Origin: Paenibacillus_AR mesotrionivorans
Lineage (GTDB): Bacteria; Bacillota; Bacilli; Paenibacillales; NBRC-103111
DNA: 64,000 nt
NCBI RefSeq assembly: GCF_046098205.1
Contig: NZ_JBJURJ010000006.1
Location: 310,001 to 374,000 of the forward strand
Direction of reading: 5' to 3'
Shown here piece after piece: positions 1 to 9,397 of the stretch. Numbering within the stretch: position 1 is the stretch's first letter; each line of letters opens with the position of its first letter. The notes below the pieces were generated by a model. It did not search any database. It was not told the DNA's origin and saw nothing but the letters and a program-made list of their open reading frames with translations. Position numbers and translations under genes: made by a program.

Positions 1-1
1 G

Positions 2-1363
2 GACAAAGTAGAATTCAAGCTGAACCCGGGGAAACATGTGCTGTTAGTGGAGCTGTCTGCCTCCGGCAATGGCTGGGAGTACAGCCTTGACTTTACCGTG
101 GATGGGAAAAATGCAGCACTGTCCATTCCCAGGGGTGTGAAGGGAAGCAGTGGACCTTGGCTGTATCTGGGGCCTCTGGATCAACCGTTGGAGGAGTCTG
201 CCGACAGCATCTGCTCCCTGTACCGTCTGTTCGAGCAGGAAGGCAGCTCATTCTTCTGGCGGCTGGACCTGCCCAACACTTGGGTGCGGCCTTATCTGGA
301 CAATGGGCTGTTCGCCAAGTGGAATTATCCTCTGGGGGTTACGCTGTACGGGCTGATGCAAACGGGCAGACTGTTGGAAAAACGGGGAATTCTCGATTAT
401 GCCATCAGCCATATTACGGAATGCACCCGGATTTACCGGTATGCCAAGTGGGATGCGGAGCAGTACGGCTACCCCTCCGTCGACAATCAGCTGGTCGAAA
501 TGGATATGCTGGACGACTGCGGCTCCTTCGGCTCCGCCGTTCTGGAAGCGTACCGGGACTCGCAGGACCCCCATACTCCTTATGTAGTGGAGCAGATCGC
601 CAACCATATGGAGCATAATCAGGAACGGCGTGAAGACGGGGCTTTCTTCCGCCTCAGCAGCAATCCTGTCCGTGGACATACCATGTGGGCGGACGATCTG
701 TATATGAGCACCCCGTTTTTGGTCCGTTATTATAAGCTGACGGGAAATACAAGCTATCTGGATGACGCAGCAAGACAATTTATCCAATTTAAGAAATATC
801 TGTTTATTCCTGAATACAAGATTATGTCCCATGTGTACGACTTTCAGCATAACAAACCGACCAATGTTCCCTGGGGCCGGGGCAATGGCTGGGTGTTCTT
901 CTCCTTGTCGGAGCTGCTGGAGGTGATGCCGGAAACCCACGCGGAGCGGGCGAATCTGCTGGCCTTCTACAATGAGCTGGCCGAAGGGTATATGGCCCTG
1001 CAGGGAGAAACCGGGCTGTGGCATCAGGTGTTGACCCATCCCGATTCCTATGCCGAAACCTCCTGCACCAGTATGTTTGTATACGGCTTGTCCCGGGGGG
1101 TACGGCTGGGCTGGGTCCGGGAGGACCTGGAGCAAAAGGCGGTAACGGCGGTGAACCGGGGCTGGTTGGCCCTAACCCAATACGGCATCGACCGTTTCGG
1201 AAACGTGCATGGCGTGTGCCGCGGCTCCTCCTATTCCTTCACACCGGACTATTACAAGCATGAGCTGAACGCGGTAACCAACGATACCCACGGGATCGGG
1301 ATTGTGCTGCTGGCGGGTATTGAAACCGGCAAGCTGTCGGAGTGGCTAAAGCAGCGCAGTTAG
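2..1363 (+). CDS. GH88/GH105-type unsaturated uronyl hydrolase, 5' end cut by the window
   Basis: The frame is open from base 2 with no stop before the GTG at 38, so the gene starts outside the window and 453 residues are visible. The first ~60 residues look like the end of a beta-rich accessory domain. The rest matches the alpha/alpha barrel of unsaturated rhamnogalacturonyl or glucuronyl hydrolases. Family landmarks are a DDCG motif near visible residue 172, GHTMWADDLYM near 226-234 and WGRGNGWV further on; the aspartates in the first two match the catalytic and substrate-binding aspartates of YteR-like enzymes. Such enzymes remove the unsaturated uronic acid left by polysaccharide lyases, usually in the cytoplasm. 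No signal peptide can be judged. The exact substrate is not readable from sequence. Confidence 0.85.
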   Translation, partial: DKVEFKLNPGKHVLLVELSASGNGWEYSLDFTVDGKNAALSIPRGVKGSSGPWLYLGPLDQPLEESADSICSLYRLFEQEGSSFFWRLDLPNTWVRPYLDNGLFAKWNYPLGVTLYGLMQTGRLLEKRGILDYAISHITECTRIYRYAKWDAEQYGYPSVDNQLVEMDMLDDCGSFGSAVLEAYRDSQDPHTPYVVEQIANHMEHNQERREDGAFFRLSSNPVRGHTMWADDLYMSTPFLVRYYKLTGNTSYLDDAARQFIQFKKYLFIPEYKIMSHVYDFQHNKPTNVPWGRGNGWVFFSLSELLEVMPETHAERANLLAFYNELAEGYMALQGETGLWHQVLTHPDSYAETSCTSMFVYGLSRGVRLGWVREDLEQKAVTAVNRGWLALTQYGIDRFGNVHGVCRGSSYSFTPDYYKHELNAVTNDTHGIGIVLLAGIETGKLSEWLKQRS

Positions 1364-1401
1364 TTAATTGAAATTCCATATTTAACATTGAACAATGTAA
1401 T

Positions 1402-1444
1402 AAACACACCGTTTGTCTCCCTTTTGGAGTCAGGCGGTGTGTTT
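1402..1444 (+). terminator. Hairpin after the GH88/GH105 gene
   Basis: A perfect 10-bp stem, AAACACACCG at 1402-1411 with CGGTGTGTTT at 1435-1444, lies 38 bases after the stop codon. The end of the stem supplies a short T run, but there is no long T tract, so termination efficiency is uncertain. Confidence 0.5.
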
Positions 1445-1483
1445 ATGTGTGCTGCAGCCTCGGAGCGAATTCGGCGCGCGGGC

Positions 1484-1665
1484 TAACGGAACTCAGACAC
1501 GCTTAGAGCCGGGATTTACGCGTTTGCAGAACGTAACGGAACTGAGAAACCGTTAGCCGCGGAATAATAGGCAGTTGCCGCCTTTTTTCCCGGCTAAGTG
1601 CGTCTCAGTTCCGTTACAGAATCAAATGTTCCGATTCGCCCTCTAAGGGTCGCTCAGTTCCGTTA
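1484..1665. repeat. Four-copy palindromic intergenic module A (TAACGGAACT family)
   Basis: Four 23-bp copies of TAACGGAACTSAG-N6-TTAG start at 1484 (+), 1534 (+), 1594 (-) and 1643 (-). Start-to-start spacing is 50, 60 and 49. The TTAG ends face the centre. The spacers are unrelated to those of modules B and C, which carry the same motif. The module sits between two convergent genes and contains no credible ORF. Confidence 0.9.
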
Positions 1666-1705
1666 CCGCCTCCGGTACCCTTTCATGCGCATGTAAAGGT
1701 CGCAC

Positions 1706-1750
1706 AAAAAACCCGCATGACGGCCTCCTTACCGAAGGCGCCACGCGGGC
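1706..1750 (-). terminator. Rho-independent terminator of the ABC exporter operon
   Basis: Read on the minus strand, a long GC-rich hairpin (CCCGC arms at 1712-1716 and 1745-1749, with a second inner stem) is followed by TTTTTT. It lies 26 bases after the stop of the exporter gene at 1776. Confidence 0.8.
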
Positions 1751-1775
1751 TTACAAAACGTTGGCTCTTATTATC

Positions 1776-3674
1776 TTACCCCACTTCCACCTCGCCGCCG
1801 GCACCGGCGGTGGTGAACTGGCTGTTGTACAAGTCGGCATAGAAGCCTCCCGCGGCCAAGAGCTCCTGGTGGGTTCCCTTCTCGATGACCTTACCGTGGT
1901 TCATCACCAGAATCAAGTCCGCATCCCGGATGGTAGACAGCCGGTGGGCGATGACGAAGCTGGTCCGGCCCTGCATCAGGCGGGTCATCGCCTTCTGGAT
2001 GTATACCTCGGTGCGCGTATCCACGCTGCTTGTGGCTTCATCCAGGATCAGAATCGACGGATCGGCGAGAATGGCCCGGGCAATGGTTAACAGCTGCCGC
2101 TGCCCCTGCGAAATATTGGAGGCATCCTCATTTAATATGGTATTGTACCCTTCCGGCAATGTCCGGACGAAGCGGTCCGCGTGAGCCGCCTTGGCCGCCG
2201 CGATAATCTCTTCCTCCGTAGCATTCTTACGTCCGTATGCAATATTGTCGCGGATGGTGCCGTTAAACAGCCACGTATCCTGAAGCACCATGCCGAACAG
2301 ACTGCGCAGGCTGCCCCGCTTCCAGTCGCGGATATTGCGGCCGTCGATGGTAATGCTGCCGTCGCCTACCTCATAGAAGCGCATCAGCAGGTTAACCAGC
2401 GTGGTTTTGCCGGCGCCGGTAGGACCGACAATGGCCACCGTCTGGCCGGGTTTAACCTCTATATTCATATCCTCAATCAACGGCGCATCGGCCTTGTAGC
2501 CGAAGTTCACATGCTCGAAGCGCACCGTGCCCTGCACGGAATCCGTAGCGGTAATGGCTTTGGCCTCATCCGGCTCCTCTTCCTTCTCATCGAGAATTTC
2601 GAAGACCCGCTCCGCGGAAGCGATCGTGGCCTGCAGCACGTTGGCAATGTTGGCTGTTTGTACAATGGGCTGGGTAAACTGCCGCATGTAGGAGATAAAC
2701 GCCTGCACATCACCGATGTTCATCCGCTCACGGGCCACGAACAGACCGCCCACTACGCAGATCAGCACATAACCCACATTGTTGACGAAGTTCAGCACCG
2801 GCATAATAATACCGGAGACAAAGTTGGCCTTGTAGCCGGCATCATACAGCTTTTCATTGATCTCTTCGAACTTCTGGGCCGAGGACTCCTCGCGGCCGAA
2901 GGCCTTGACGATTTTATGCCCCGTATACATTTCCTCAATGTGACCGTTCAGCTCACCCAAGGACCGGGCCTGGGCAATAAAATGGCCCTGAGACCGTTTG
3001 GCGATAACTTGGGTAATGACGGCGCTGAGGGGCAGCGTCACCAATGCAATCAGGGTCATCACCGGACTGATGGTCAGCATCATGACCAGAATCCCGATGA
3101 TGGTAACCACAGAGGTAATCAGCTGGGTCAAGCTTTGCTGGAGCGTCGTGCTGATGGTATCGATATCGTTGGTCACACGGCTCAGAATTTCGCCGTGCTT
3201 CCGGGCATCGTAATAGCTCAGCGGCAGCCGGGTAAGCTTATCCTTTACCTTCTGGCGGAGATCATACATGGCCTTCTGGGCCACATCCGCCATAATGAAT
3301 TGGGTAATATACGTGAAAAAGGCGCTTAGCACATACAGACCGATCAATATCAAGCAAATCCGGGCGATATAATCGAAATCAATGGCCGCACCGGGCACCT
3401 TGGCCACAAACTTGGCCATGACACCCTCGAACAGCTTAGTGGTGGCTTTCCCCATAATCTTCGGGCTGACAATGGAGAATACCGTGGACAGAATGGCCAC
3501 CAGGAAAATCGCCAGCAGCTTGCCCCGGTACGGGGACATATACTGAACCAAACGCTTGAAGGTACCCTTGGCGTCCTTGGCCTTCTCTACCGGACGGCCG
3601 AAGCCGCCGGGGCCGCCTGGACCGCCTCCCGGACCGTGGCCGCGTTTTGGCTGGTTCTTATCACGTTCACTCAT
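1776..3674 (-). CDS. ABC exporter half-transporter, canonical ATPase subunit (YfiC-like)
   Basis: This 632-residue protein fuses a six-helix exporter membrane domain (about residues 50-350) to an ATP-binding domain. The N-terminus is an unusual 30-residue Gly/Pro-rich stretch. The nucleotide domain has Walker A GPTGAGKTT, a variant signature ISQGQ and Walker B ILILDEATSSVD with the catalytic Glu. With the upstream gene it should form a heterodimeric multidrug or lipid-type exporter of the YfiBC/BmrCD group. The ATG is preceded by GAGGAGGAG and overlaps the partner stop by 4 bp, so translation is coupled. The transported compound is not identifiable. The MarR gene upstream suggests induction by a toxic small molecule. 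Confidence 0.85.
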   Translation of the reverse strand: MSERDKNQPKRGHGPGGGPGGPGGFGRPVEKAKDAKGTFKRLVQYMSPYRGKLLAIFLVAILSTVFSIVSPKIMGKATTKLFEGVMAKFVAKVPGAAIDFDYIARICLILIGLYVLSAFFTYITQFIMADVAQKAMYDLRQKVKDKLTRLPLSYYDARKHGEILSRVTNDIDTISTTLQQSLTQLITSVVTIIGILVMMLTISPVMTLIALVTLPLSAVITQVIAKRSQGHFIAQARSLGELNGHIEEMYTGHKIVKAFGREESSAQKFEEINEKLYDAGYKANFVSGIIMPVLNFVNNVGYVLICVVGGLFVARERMNIGDVQAFISYMRQFTQPIVQTANIANVLQATIASAERVFEILDEKEEEPDEAKAITATDSVQGTVRFEHVNFGYKADAPLIEDMNIEVKPGQTVAIVGPTGAGKTTLVNLLMRFYEVGDGSITIDGRNIRDWKRGSLRSLFGMVLQDTWLFNGTIRDNIAYGRKNATEEEIIAAAKAAHADRFVRTLPEGYNTILNEDASNISQGQRQLLTIARAILADPSILILDEATSSVDTRTEVYIQKAMTRLMQGRTSFVIAHRLSTIRDADLILVMNHGKVIEKGTHQELLAAGGFYADLYNSQFTTAGAGGEVEVG

Positions 3675-5398
3675 GCAATCTCCTCCTCGGAAAGCTGGGA
3701 CGCCACTATTTCGCGGTAAACGCCGCAGGTGGTAAGCAGTTCCTTATGCGTACCCATACCTGCTATACGTCCGTCCTCCAGCACAATAATCCGGTCCGCA
3801 TCCACTACGGTGCTGACCCGTTGGGCCACGATCAGGACAGTGGCTTCCCCGGTTTCATTCCGCAGCGCGGCCCGCAGACGGGCGTCCGTCTTATAATCCA
3901 AGGCGGAGAAGCTGTCGTCGAAGATATAGATTTCCGGCTTCCGGACAAGAGCGCGGGCAATGGACAGACGCTGCTTCTGGCCGCCTGACAGATTGCTACC
4001 CCCTTGGGAAATCGGAGAATCGAAGCCCTGCTCCATCTCCTGGATGAAATCCAGGGCTTGAGCGGTGGCCGCGGCATTGCGGATTTCCTCGTCGGTGGCA
4101 TCCTCCTTGCCGAAGCGGATATTGTCCGCAGCTGTGCCGGTGAACAGCACTGCCTTCTGGGGGACAAAGCCGATTTTCTGCCGCAGGGTTTCCTGGGTCA
4201 TCTCCCGGACATCCACCCCGTCCACCAGCACCCGCCCGTTCTCCACATCGTAGAAACGCGGGATCAGCTGAATGAGGGTGGATTTTCCTGAGCCGGTGCC
4301 CCCGATAATCGCCGTTACCTCGCCGGGCTCCGCTTTGAAGGAGATGCCGGAGAGTACAGCCTGCTCGGCTCCCGGATAACGGAAGGACACATCCGTAAAC
4401 TCCACATAGCCTTTTTGGCCCTTGGCGGTTTTGGGGGAGGCAGGATCGTCGAACTCCGGCTCCATGGCCAGCACTTCATTAATACGCACGGCAGATGCCT
4501 GTGCCCGCGGGATCATAACGAACATGAAGGAAGCCATAAGGAAGGAGAACATAATTTGGAACACGTATTGGACGAAGGCCATCATGTCGCCTACCAGCAT
4601 TTCGCCGATATCAATCCGCTTAGCAGCGAACCAGGTAACGGCAATCACGGTAAACTGCATGATCAGCATCATCGCCGGCATAAAAAACGCCATCAGCTTG
4701 TTGACCCGGATGCCGGTATCCGTCAGCTCCCAGTTGGCGCTGGTGAAGCGTTCGGTTTCATGCTCGTCGCGGTTAAAGGCGCGGACTACCCGAATGCCTA
4801 CAAGGAACTCCCGCAGCACCAGATTCAGCTTGTCGATGCGCTTCTGCATAATTTTGAAATAAGGCATACCCTTGGAAGCGATAAACCAGATGGTCAAGCC
4901 CATCACCGGCAGCGAAATGGCCAGGATCCAAGTCAGAACATGGTCCCGGTTGTAGGCCATAATCAGACCGCCGATCCCCATGATAGGAGCGGAAATCATC
5001 ATCCGCAGCATCATGATCAGCACCTGCTGCATCTGCTGAACGTCGTTGGTGGTGCGTGTAATCAACGATGCGGTTCCGACGGAGTCGAATTCCCGCAGGG
5101 TGAATTTACCCACGTGATGGAACACCTTGCCCCGCAGGTCCCGGCCATAGCCGATGGCGATCCGCGAGGAGAGATACATGGCGATCACGGAGCAGATGGT
5201 GCCCCCGAAGGCAATCAGGAGCATCCAGCCGCCGGTGGACCAGATATAGCCGGTATCTTTTTGAACAATGCCCTTGTCCACAATGTCCGACATCAGTGTC
5301 GGCAGATACAAATCGGACAGGGACTGGAGGAACAGAAGCGCTACAGTGGCTACAAGCAGCCAGCTGTACGGCTTCAAATAACGGAACAGCTTCAGCAC
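3671..5398 (-). CDS. ABC exporter half-transporter, degenerate-site subunit (YfiB-like)
   Basis: This 575-residue half-transporter has six predicted membrane helices (residues 15-310) and an ATP-binding domain with Walker A GGTGSGKST and signature LSGGQKQR. Its Walker B reads IYIFDDSFSALD, with Asp where the catalytic Glu is expected. Together with the ISQGQ signature of the partner, this makes one of the two ATP sites of the heterodimer degenerate, a known trait of asymmetric exporters. The start is GTG at 5398 behind GGAGAT. It lies between the MarR gene (58 bp upstream) and the partner subunit (4-bp overlap), so the three form one operon. Confidence 0.85.
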   Translation of the reverse strand: MLKLFRYLKPYSWLLVATVALLFLQSLSDLYLPTLMSDIVDKGIVQKDTGYIWSTGGWMLLIAFGGTICSVIAMYLSSRIAIGYGRDLRGKVFHHVGKFTLREFDSVGTASLITRTTNDVQQMQQVLIMMLRMMISAPIMGIGGLIMAYNRDHVLTWILAISLPVMGLTIWFIASKGMPYFKIMQKRIDKLNLVLREFLVGIRVVRAFNRDEHETERFTSANWELTDTGIRVNKLMAFFMPAMMLIMQFTVIAVTWFAAKRIDIGEMLVGDMMAFVQYVFQIMFSFLMASFMFVMIPRAQASAVRINEVLAMEPEFDDPASPKTAKGQKGYVEFTDVSFRYPGAEQAVLSGISFKAEPGEVTAIIGGTGSGKSTLIQLIPRFYDVENGRVLVDGVDVREMTQETLRQKIGFVPQKAVLFTGTAADNIRFGKEDATDEEIRNAAATAQALDFIQEMEQGFDSPISQGGSNLSGGQKQRLSIARALVRKPEIYIFDDSFSALDYKTDARLRAALRNETGEATVLIVAQRVSTVVDADRIIVLEDGRIAGMGTHKELLTTCGVYREIVASQLSEEEIA

Positions 5399-5455
5399 AG
5401 TCTCATCATCTCCAATTATCCTGTAATCACATCTATCTATGCATAATCATGCAGC

Positions 5456-5926
5456 TTACTCACAATCGAATGGTTTGCCGCCAACCTCTTCTCCGCCATC
5501 CTTCAGCAGACGGTCGCGTACAAGGGTTAATCCCTCCCTCATTTTCTCCTTGTCCTCCGGTGTCAATGCACCGAAATACTCCTGCTCCATATTGGCAAAG
5601 GCTTTCCTTACCTGAAGGCAAAGCTCCTTTCCCTCTTCGGTCAGAAAGACCCGCGACACCCGCAGGTCCATCGGATCGGGACGGCGGGTGATATAGCCGC
5701 TGGCTTCCATCCGTTTCAGCATAACCGTCAGTGTTGCCGGCTGGATGTGCAAATGGTCGGCAAGCTCCCGCTGCTTCAGTCCGCCCTTATGGGCCAGCAC
5801 GAACAAAACCGGAGGTTGGCCAGGATACAGCCCAAGGGGCTCCAAGGTGGAGTGAACCCGTTGGAAATGAAGCCGGATCACTTGGTTGAACAACTGATAC
5901 AAGGAATTTGTCTCTATATGAAACAA
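5456..5926 (-). CDS. MarR-family transcriptional regulator of the ABC exporter operon
   Basis: The protein has about 156 residues with a MarR winged-helix fold. A helical dimer arm at the N-terminus is followed by LKQRELADHLHIQPATLT as HTH recognition helix and DLRVSRVFLTEEG as the wing. I place the start at TTG 5926 because GGGAGGTGG lies 9 bases upstream. A longer form from ATG 5956 would put that site inside the coding region and has no Shine-Dalgarno sequence of its own. It is first in the operon before the two exporter genes, so it probably represses them and itself. The inverted repeat at 5996-6028 is its likely operator. Confidence 0.82.
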   Translation of the reverse strand: MFHIETNSLYQLFNQVIRLHFQRVHSTLEPLGLYPGQPPVLFVLAHKGGLKQRELADHLHIQPATLTVMLKRMEASGYITRRPDPMDLRVSRVFLTEEGKELCLQVRKAFANMEQEYFGALTPEDKEKMREGLTLVRDRLLKDGGEEVGGKPFDCE

Positions 5927-5995
5927 GCTTCCATCCCACCTCCCTGGCAATGGCATTATGCCTAAAATACGCTCTTCTCATCCGTACTGCAACAT

Positions 5996-6028
5996 TAGTT
6001 AGCCGTCAAACAATTAGCTACCTAACTA
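5996..6028 (-). promoter_or_regulatory. Candidate MarR operator over the promoter
   Basis: The arms TAGTTAG (5996-6002) and CTAACTA (6022-6028) form a 7-bp inverted repeat. A third related half, TTAGCTA, sits at 6014-6020. The minus strand reads TTGACG within this region, a possible -35 element, with TACGGA 17 bases on. The site lies about 70 bp upstream of the MarR start. Confidence 0.5.
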
Positions 6029-6068
6029 TATTACACGATTTTAAAGTGAAAATAAACGGAACAAATTC

Positions 6069-8495
6069 TTATAAATTTATGATCCTTTTTTCATAAAGAG
6101 AAGAATCCGTCTCCAGCAGGAGCGGCGTCCATTCCCCCGTGGAATAAAGCATCAGCCGGTGCATGGCCCGGGTACAAGCCGTATAAAAAAGCTTGCGCTG
6201 GGCCTCCTGCCCGTATACGTCTGCCGAAGCATCATATAGAAGAACGGCGTCGAACTCCACCCCCTTGGCCAGATAAGCGGGGATAACCAGGATACCCTTG
6301 CCGAACTCGGCAGATGTTTTCGTCACCAGCTTCATATCAGTAAGACCCTGTTCCGTTAACAGCTTGTAAGCCTCCACACTTTCGGCTGCAGTTTTCGTAA
6401 TCACGGCTGCAGATGCATAACCCTGGTCAAGCAGGTCCATCACATCCCGGCGGATCACTGCTGCCAGCTGCTCCTTGCTCTCCACTCGGATTAATACCGG
6501 CTTTTCCCCGCTTCTATGGAAGGTTTCGATTTCCTTGCCTCCGGGCAAAAGCGACTTGGTGAACTCGGCAATCTCCCGGGTGGAGCGGTAGCTCTTTGCC
6601 AGACGGAACAGCCTGGTGTCGGCTTCACCAAAGAGCTTAATAAGTGGCGAGCTTGTGCCGCGCAGCTCAGATGCTTGCGTGAAGATCGCCTGGCTGGAGT
6701 CACCCAGCACCGTCATCCTCGCTCTGGGAAACAGCTTCGCAAGAAACTCATACTGGAACACCGAATAGTCCTGGCCTTCATCCACGAACACATGCCGGAC
6801 CTCCGTATTGATCCCGACTCCCTCCACCAGCTCCTTCACATACAGATACGGTGTGGCATCCTCATAAAACAGCCGCTGCGAGTCGAGCTGCTCCCGGGTC
6901 AACACGCAGATTTCCTCCCAACAGGCAGGCAATTCAGCTGCTCCCGTCATGCCGGTGAACGTCTCTCGCCCCTGGAATAACTGGGCATAAAGTGCGCGGG
7001 TATTGATGAACGAAATCCGCTTGACACTTTTGCGCAGCGGCTTGAAATTCTCTTTCACCACCACCTGCCGGAGAATATCCTCCTCCCGCTCGGCGAAGTC
7101 GAAATCATCCTCCTTGCCCCAGGTGATGTTCTGCTGCTTCTCATGGACAGCCTCATACCGTTCGGCAAACTCGAATACTCCCTGAGCCCGGTGCAGCTTC
7201 CCGAAGGCTCCGGCATACTCCTCCTTGTCCAGATAGTTTATTTCCTCCCCTACCCAGGCCTCTCCCCGTTCATCCCGCTCCAGTTCGGTTAACCGGCGCA
7301 GCAGCCATTCCTGAAGCAGCTCCACCCTGTTGGGCAAGCGGACTACTGGATCATAGCTGTAAAACTGCACCCGCATCTCCTCCTCCGTAATCAGCTCACG
7401 GCCGCGGAAGCAGATGCTGTTGAATTGCATACCCTGCCGGTTCAGCCACTGCCCGTAGTGATGGAGCGCCTGCAGGAATTCCGCCGAGGCTTTGTAAGCC
7501 ATACCTGCTATCCGGGCCTCGTAGCCTGCCGTATCCGACCTCGTCAAGACATATTCGATCTGGTCAAAGGGGTCCTCCAAGGACCATTCCGCCCGTAAAG
7601 CCTGCTCCAGATATTCCTGGAAAGTCGCCTGCTGCATGTTTTCCTCGCCCAGCTCGGGCAGAACCGCCGATACATAGCTGTTGAAAACGGGATTCGGGGA
7701 AAACAGGACGATCTGGTCGGCCTTCAGCCGCTCCCGGTGTTTGTAGAGCAGATACGCCACCCGCTGCAGGGCGGCTGAGGTTTTGCCGCTGCCGGCTACA
7801 CCGTCCACCAGCACCATGCGGCTGGTATCGTCGCGGATGATGGCATTTTGCTCCTTCTGGATGGTTGCCACAATGCTCCTCATCTGGGAATCTGCCCCTT
7901 TGCCCAACACTTGCTGCAGGAGCTCATCGCCGATGGTCAAGCTGGTATCGAACACATTCTCCAGTTGTCCGCCCGCAATCTGGTACTGCCGCTTCAGCTG
8001 GATGGTTCCGGTAATCTCCCCGCCGGGTGCATGGAAGGAGGCTTTGCCGAGGGGATAATCGTAATACATCCCGGCAATAGGCGTGCGCCAGTCATAGACC
8101 AGGAAGGTCATCCCGTCCTCGTCGGCAAAGGAAGAAACCCCGATGTAGATCCGTTCGGCGGAGCTTTCGCTATCCTCGCGGAAATCGATCCGGCCGAAAT
8201 ACGGGGAAGCCAAAAGCCGGTTCATGTTTTTCCATTGACGCAAACGGACCCGGTAGCTGCGCTCACGTTCGGACAATAGCGCTTCCTGCTGGCGGATGCT
8301 GTGGAACGTTTCTTCGAAGTCCTCGTCCGAAGCCGTGTTCACCGTCACTTCCTCCCAGAACCGCTTGCGGATCTCCGTAGCCTGCCCCCCCAGCCTTTCC
8401 ACTTCGGGCTCCAATTGGCGGATGCCCTCCTGCAGCATCCCCTTCACCTGCTCCAGATACGCTTGCTCCTGTTTCCAATCCTCCGGTTTCATCAT
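6069..8495 (-). CDS. helD: RNA polymerase recycling helicase HelD
   Basis: This 808-residue UvrD/Rep-like superfamily 1 protein has the HelD layout. An N-terminal coiled-coil arm (residues 1-90) is followed by a small beta domain with VYDWRTPIAGMYYDYPLG. Then comes Walker A GVAGSGKTSAALQRVAYLLY, motif II FVDEGQDYS and the C-terminal helicase motifs, including a RLAKSYRSTREI segment. HelD pulls stalled core RNA polymerase off DNA and recycles it. The start is uncertain within three codons (TTG 8498, ATG 8495 or ATG 8492). It is monocistronic. No promoter was found with confidence, because a strong plus-strand promoter occupies part of the upstream region. Confidence 0.88.
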   Translation of the reverse strand: MMKPEDWKQEQAYLEQVKGMLQEGIRQLEPEVERLGGQATEIRKRFWEEVTVNTASDEDFEETFHSIRQQEALLSERERSYRVRLRQWKNMNRLLASPYFGRIDFREDSESSAERIYIGVSSFADEDGMTFLVYDWRTPIAGMYYDYPLGKASFHAPGGEITGTIQLKRQYQIAGGQLENVFDTSLTIGDELLQQVLGKGADSQMRSIVATIQKEQNAIIRDDTSRMVLVDGVAGSGKTSAALQRVAYLLYKHRERLKADQIVLFSPNPVFNSYVSAVLPELGEENMQQATFQEYLEQALRAEWSLEDPFDQIEYVLTRSDTAGYEARIAGMAYKASAEFLQALHHYGQWLNRQGMQFNSICFRGRELITEEEMRVQFYSYDPVVRLPNRVELLQEWLLRRLTELERDERGEAWVGEEINYLDKEEYAGAFGKLHRAQGVFEFAERYEAVHEKQQNITWGKEDDFDFAEREEDILRQVVVKENFKPLRKSVKRISFINTRALYAQLFQGRETFTGMTGAAELPACWEEICVLTREQLDSQRLFYEDATPYLYVKELVEGVGINTEVRHVFVDEGQDYSVFQYEFLAKLFPRARMTVLGDSSQAIFTQASELRGTSSPLIKLFGEADTRLFRLAKSYRSTREIAEFTKSLLPGGKEIETFHRSGEKPVLIRVESKEQLAAVIRRDVMDLLDQGYASAAVITKTAAESVEAYKLLTEQGLTDMKLVTKTSAEFGKGILVIPAYLAKGVEFDAVLLYDASADVYGQEAQRKLFYTACTRAMHRLMLYSTGEWTPLLLETDSSLYEKRIINL

Positions 8496-8536
8496 CAATG
8501 CGGCACGCTCCCTTCAGAAGGTAGAGATCAAAACCC

Positions 8537-8565
8537 TTGACAATCCGAAATCAACTTGATACAAT
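8537..8565 (+). promoter_or_regulatory. Consensus sigma-A promoter pointing away from helD
   Basis: TTGACA at 8537-8542 and TACAAT at 8560-8565 are separated by exactly 17 bp. The only downstream signal is the terminator at 8682, so this promoter appears to serve a non-coding transcript. Confidence 0.7.
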
Positions 8566-8571
8566 AAGAGT

Positions 8572-8710
8572 ATAAAAACAATGCATAATTGGCCTTACTA
8601 TGCAAAAATACAAAAATGACAGATCGTTATTGATTATAGCACTGTGTATTTTGTGATGCAACCTCTTTTTTTGTTCATGTTACCCGGCGGGCGGTTGCCG
8701 GGTTTTTTGA
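8572..8710 (+). ncRNA. Candidate small non-coding RNA
   Basis: A near-perfect sigma-A promoter (8537-8565) is followed about 117 bases downstream by a strong intrinsic terminator, giving a predicted transcript of roughly 135 nt. It is AT-rich compared with the surroundings. The only reading frames are a 12-codon ORF at about 8582 and a five-codon one, neither with a ribosome-binding site. No known RNA family is recognised. Both ends are predicted from sequence only. Confidence 0.5.
8682..8710 (+). terminator. Intrinsic terminator of the candidate small RNA
   Basis: ACCCGGC at 8682-8688 pairs with GCCGGGT at 8697-8703 and is followed by TTTTTT. No plus-strand coding gene lies upstream. Confidence 0.8.
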
Positions 8711-8956
8711 TGTCTCCCCGAGGTTCCTCCCGGATGCCGACGGGGCTTTTGGCTACTTGGGCGGGCCGGCACGGGTGGCTGGAGTCCCGTCTACGCACCT
8801 TTCGCCTCGTTCCTCTGATGGATACCTGCCGGTTTCCGGTCTGCGGTATCCGGCTTCCAGTCTCCTGCCTCCGGTCTCCGGCTCCGTTTCCTGTCACCTA
8901 CACCCCTTCCCTTTTTTCACAACCTCTCTTTATGCCGCACCTTCCTCTCGCCATCC
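8711..8956. other. Intergenic stretch without recognised content
   Basis: This C/T-rich stretch between the candidate small RNA and module E holds several CCGGTTTCCGG-like short repeats but no supported gene, promoter or terminator. Confidence 0.5.
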
Positions 8957-9139
8957 TTACGGACTCAGGATTCATTATTTGGCTCAAAATAGGACCTTTT
9001 GCTGTCTTGCGGACTGAGCGGCCCTTATTTGATGCTAAACCCTCAGTTTTGGCCCCGAAAATGGGAAATAACGAATCGTGAGCCCGCAAGAAGTAAAAAC
9101 GGCTGTCCAATCGCAAAATAGCGGATTCTCAGTCCGTAA
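8957..9139. repeat. Four-copy palindromic intergenic module E (TTRCGGACTSAG family)
   Basis: Copies start at 8957 (+), 9007 (+), 9067 (-) and 9117 (-), giving spacing 50, 60 and 50. The consensus is TTRCGGACTSAG-N6-TTATT. The TTATT ends face the centre. This is the only one of the ten modules lying between divergent genes (helD and the PerR-like gene), well away from both starts. Confidence 0.9.
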
Positions 9140-9397
9140 AAAACCCCGAGCCGCGCAGAAACCCAAGGTCCGACAGCACGTAATGACAGGCAGCTGCAGA
9201 CTCCTGACCATTAACACCCCCGAGACATGCGGATGTTAGCTAACCTTCGCCATCGTTTTGTGGGCGGTTCGCCCTCTACACTATGTATGCGGTTTGTCAC
9301 TTTCATTTATTTGAAGGGTATAAACAATTATAGGATAATAAAGGATAGCTGCTTATTACACGACTGAAAGTTGCAGATTCCTTAAAGAGGTTTTATA

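Noticed and set aside
2181..5446. Long plus-strand ORFs (up to 382 codons) opposite the ABC exporter genes
   Set aside because: They are antisense to clear ABC genes, with His/Gln/Gly-rich composition typical of antisense translation in GC-rich DNA.
8582..8620. 12-codon ORF within the candidate small RNA
   Set aside because: No ribosome-binding site and no motif; a leader-peptide role has no downstream gene to control.
8644..9217. ORFs of 60-145 codons across module E on both strands
   Set aside because: They translate the repeats, overlap one another, and lack ribosome-binding sites and any recognisable protein pattern.
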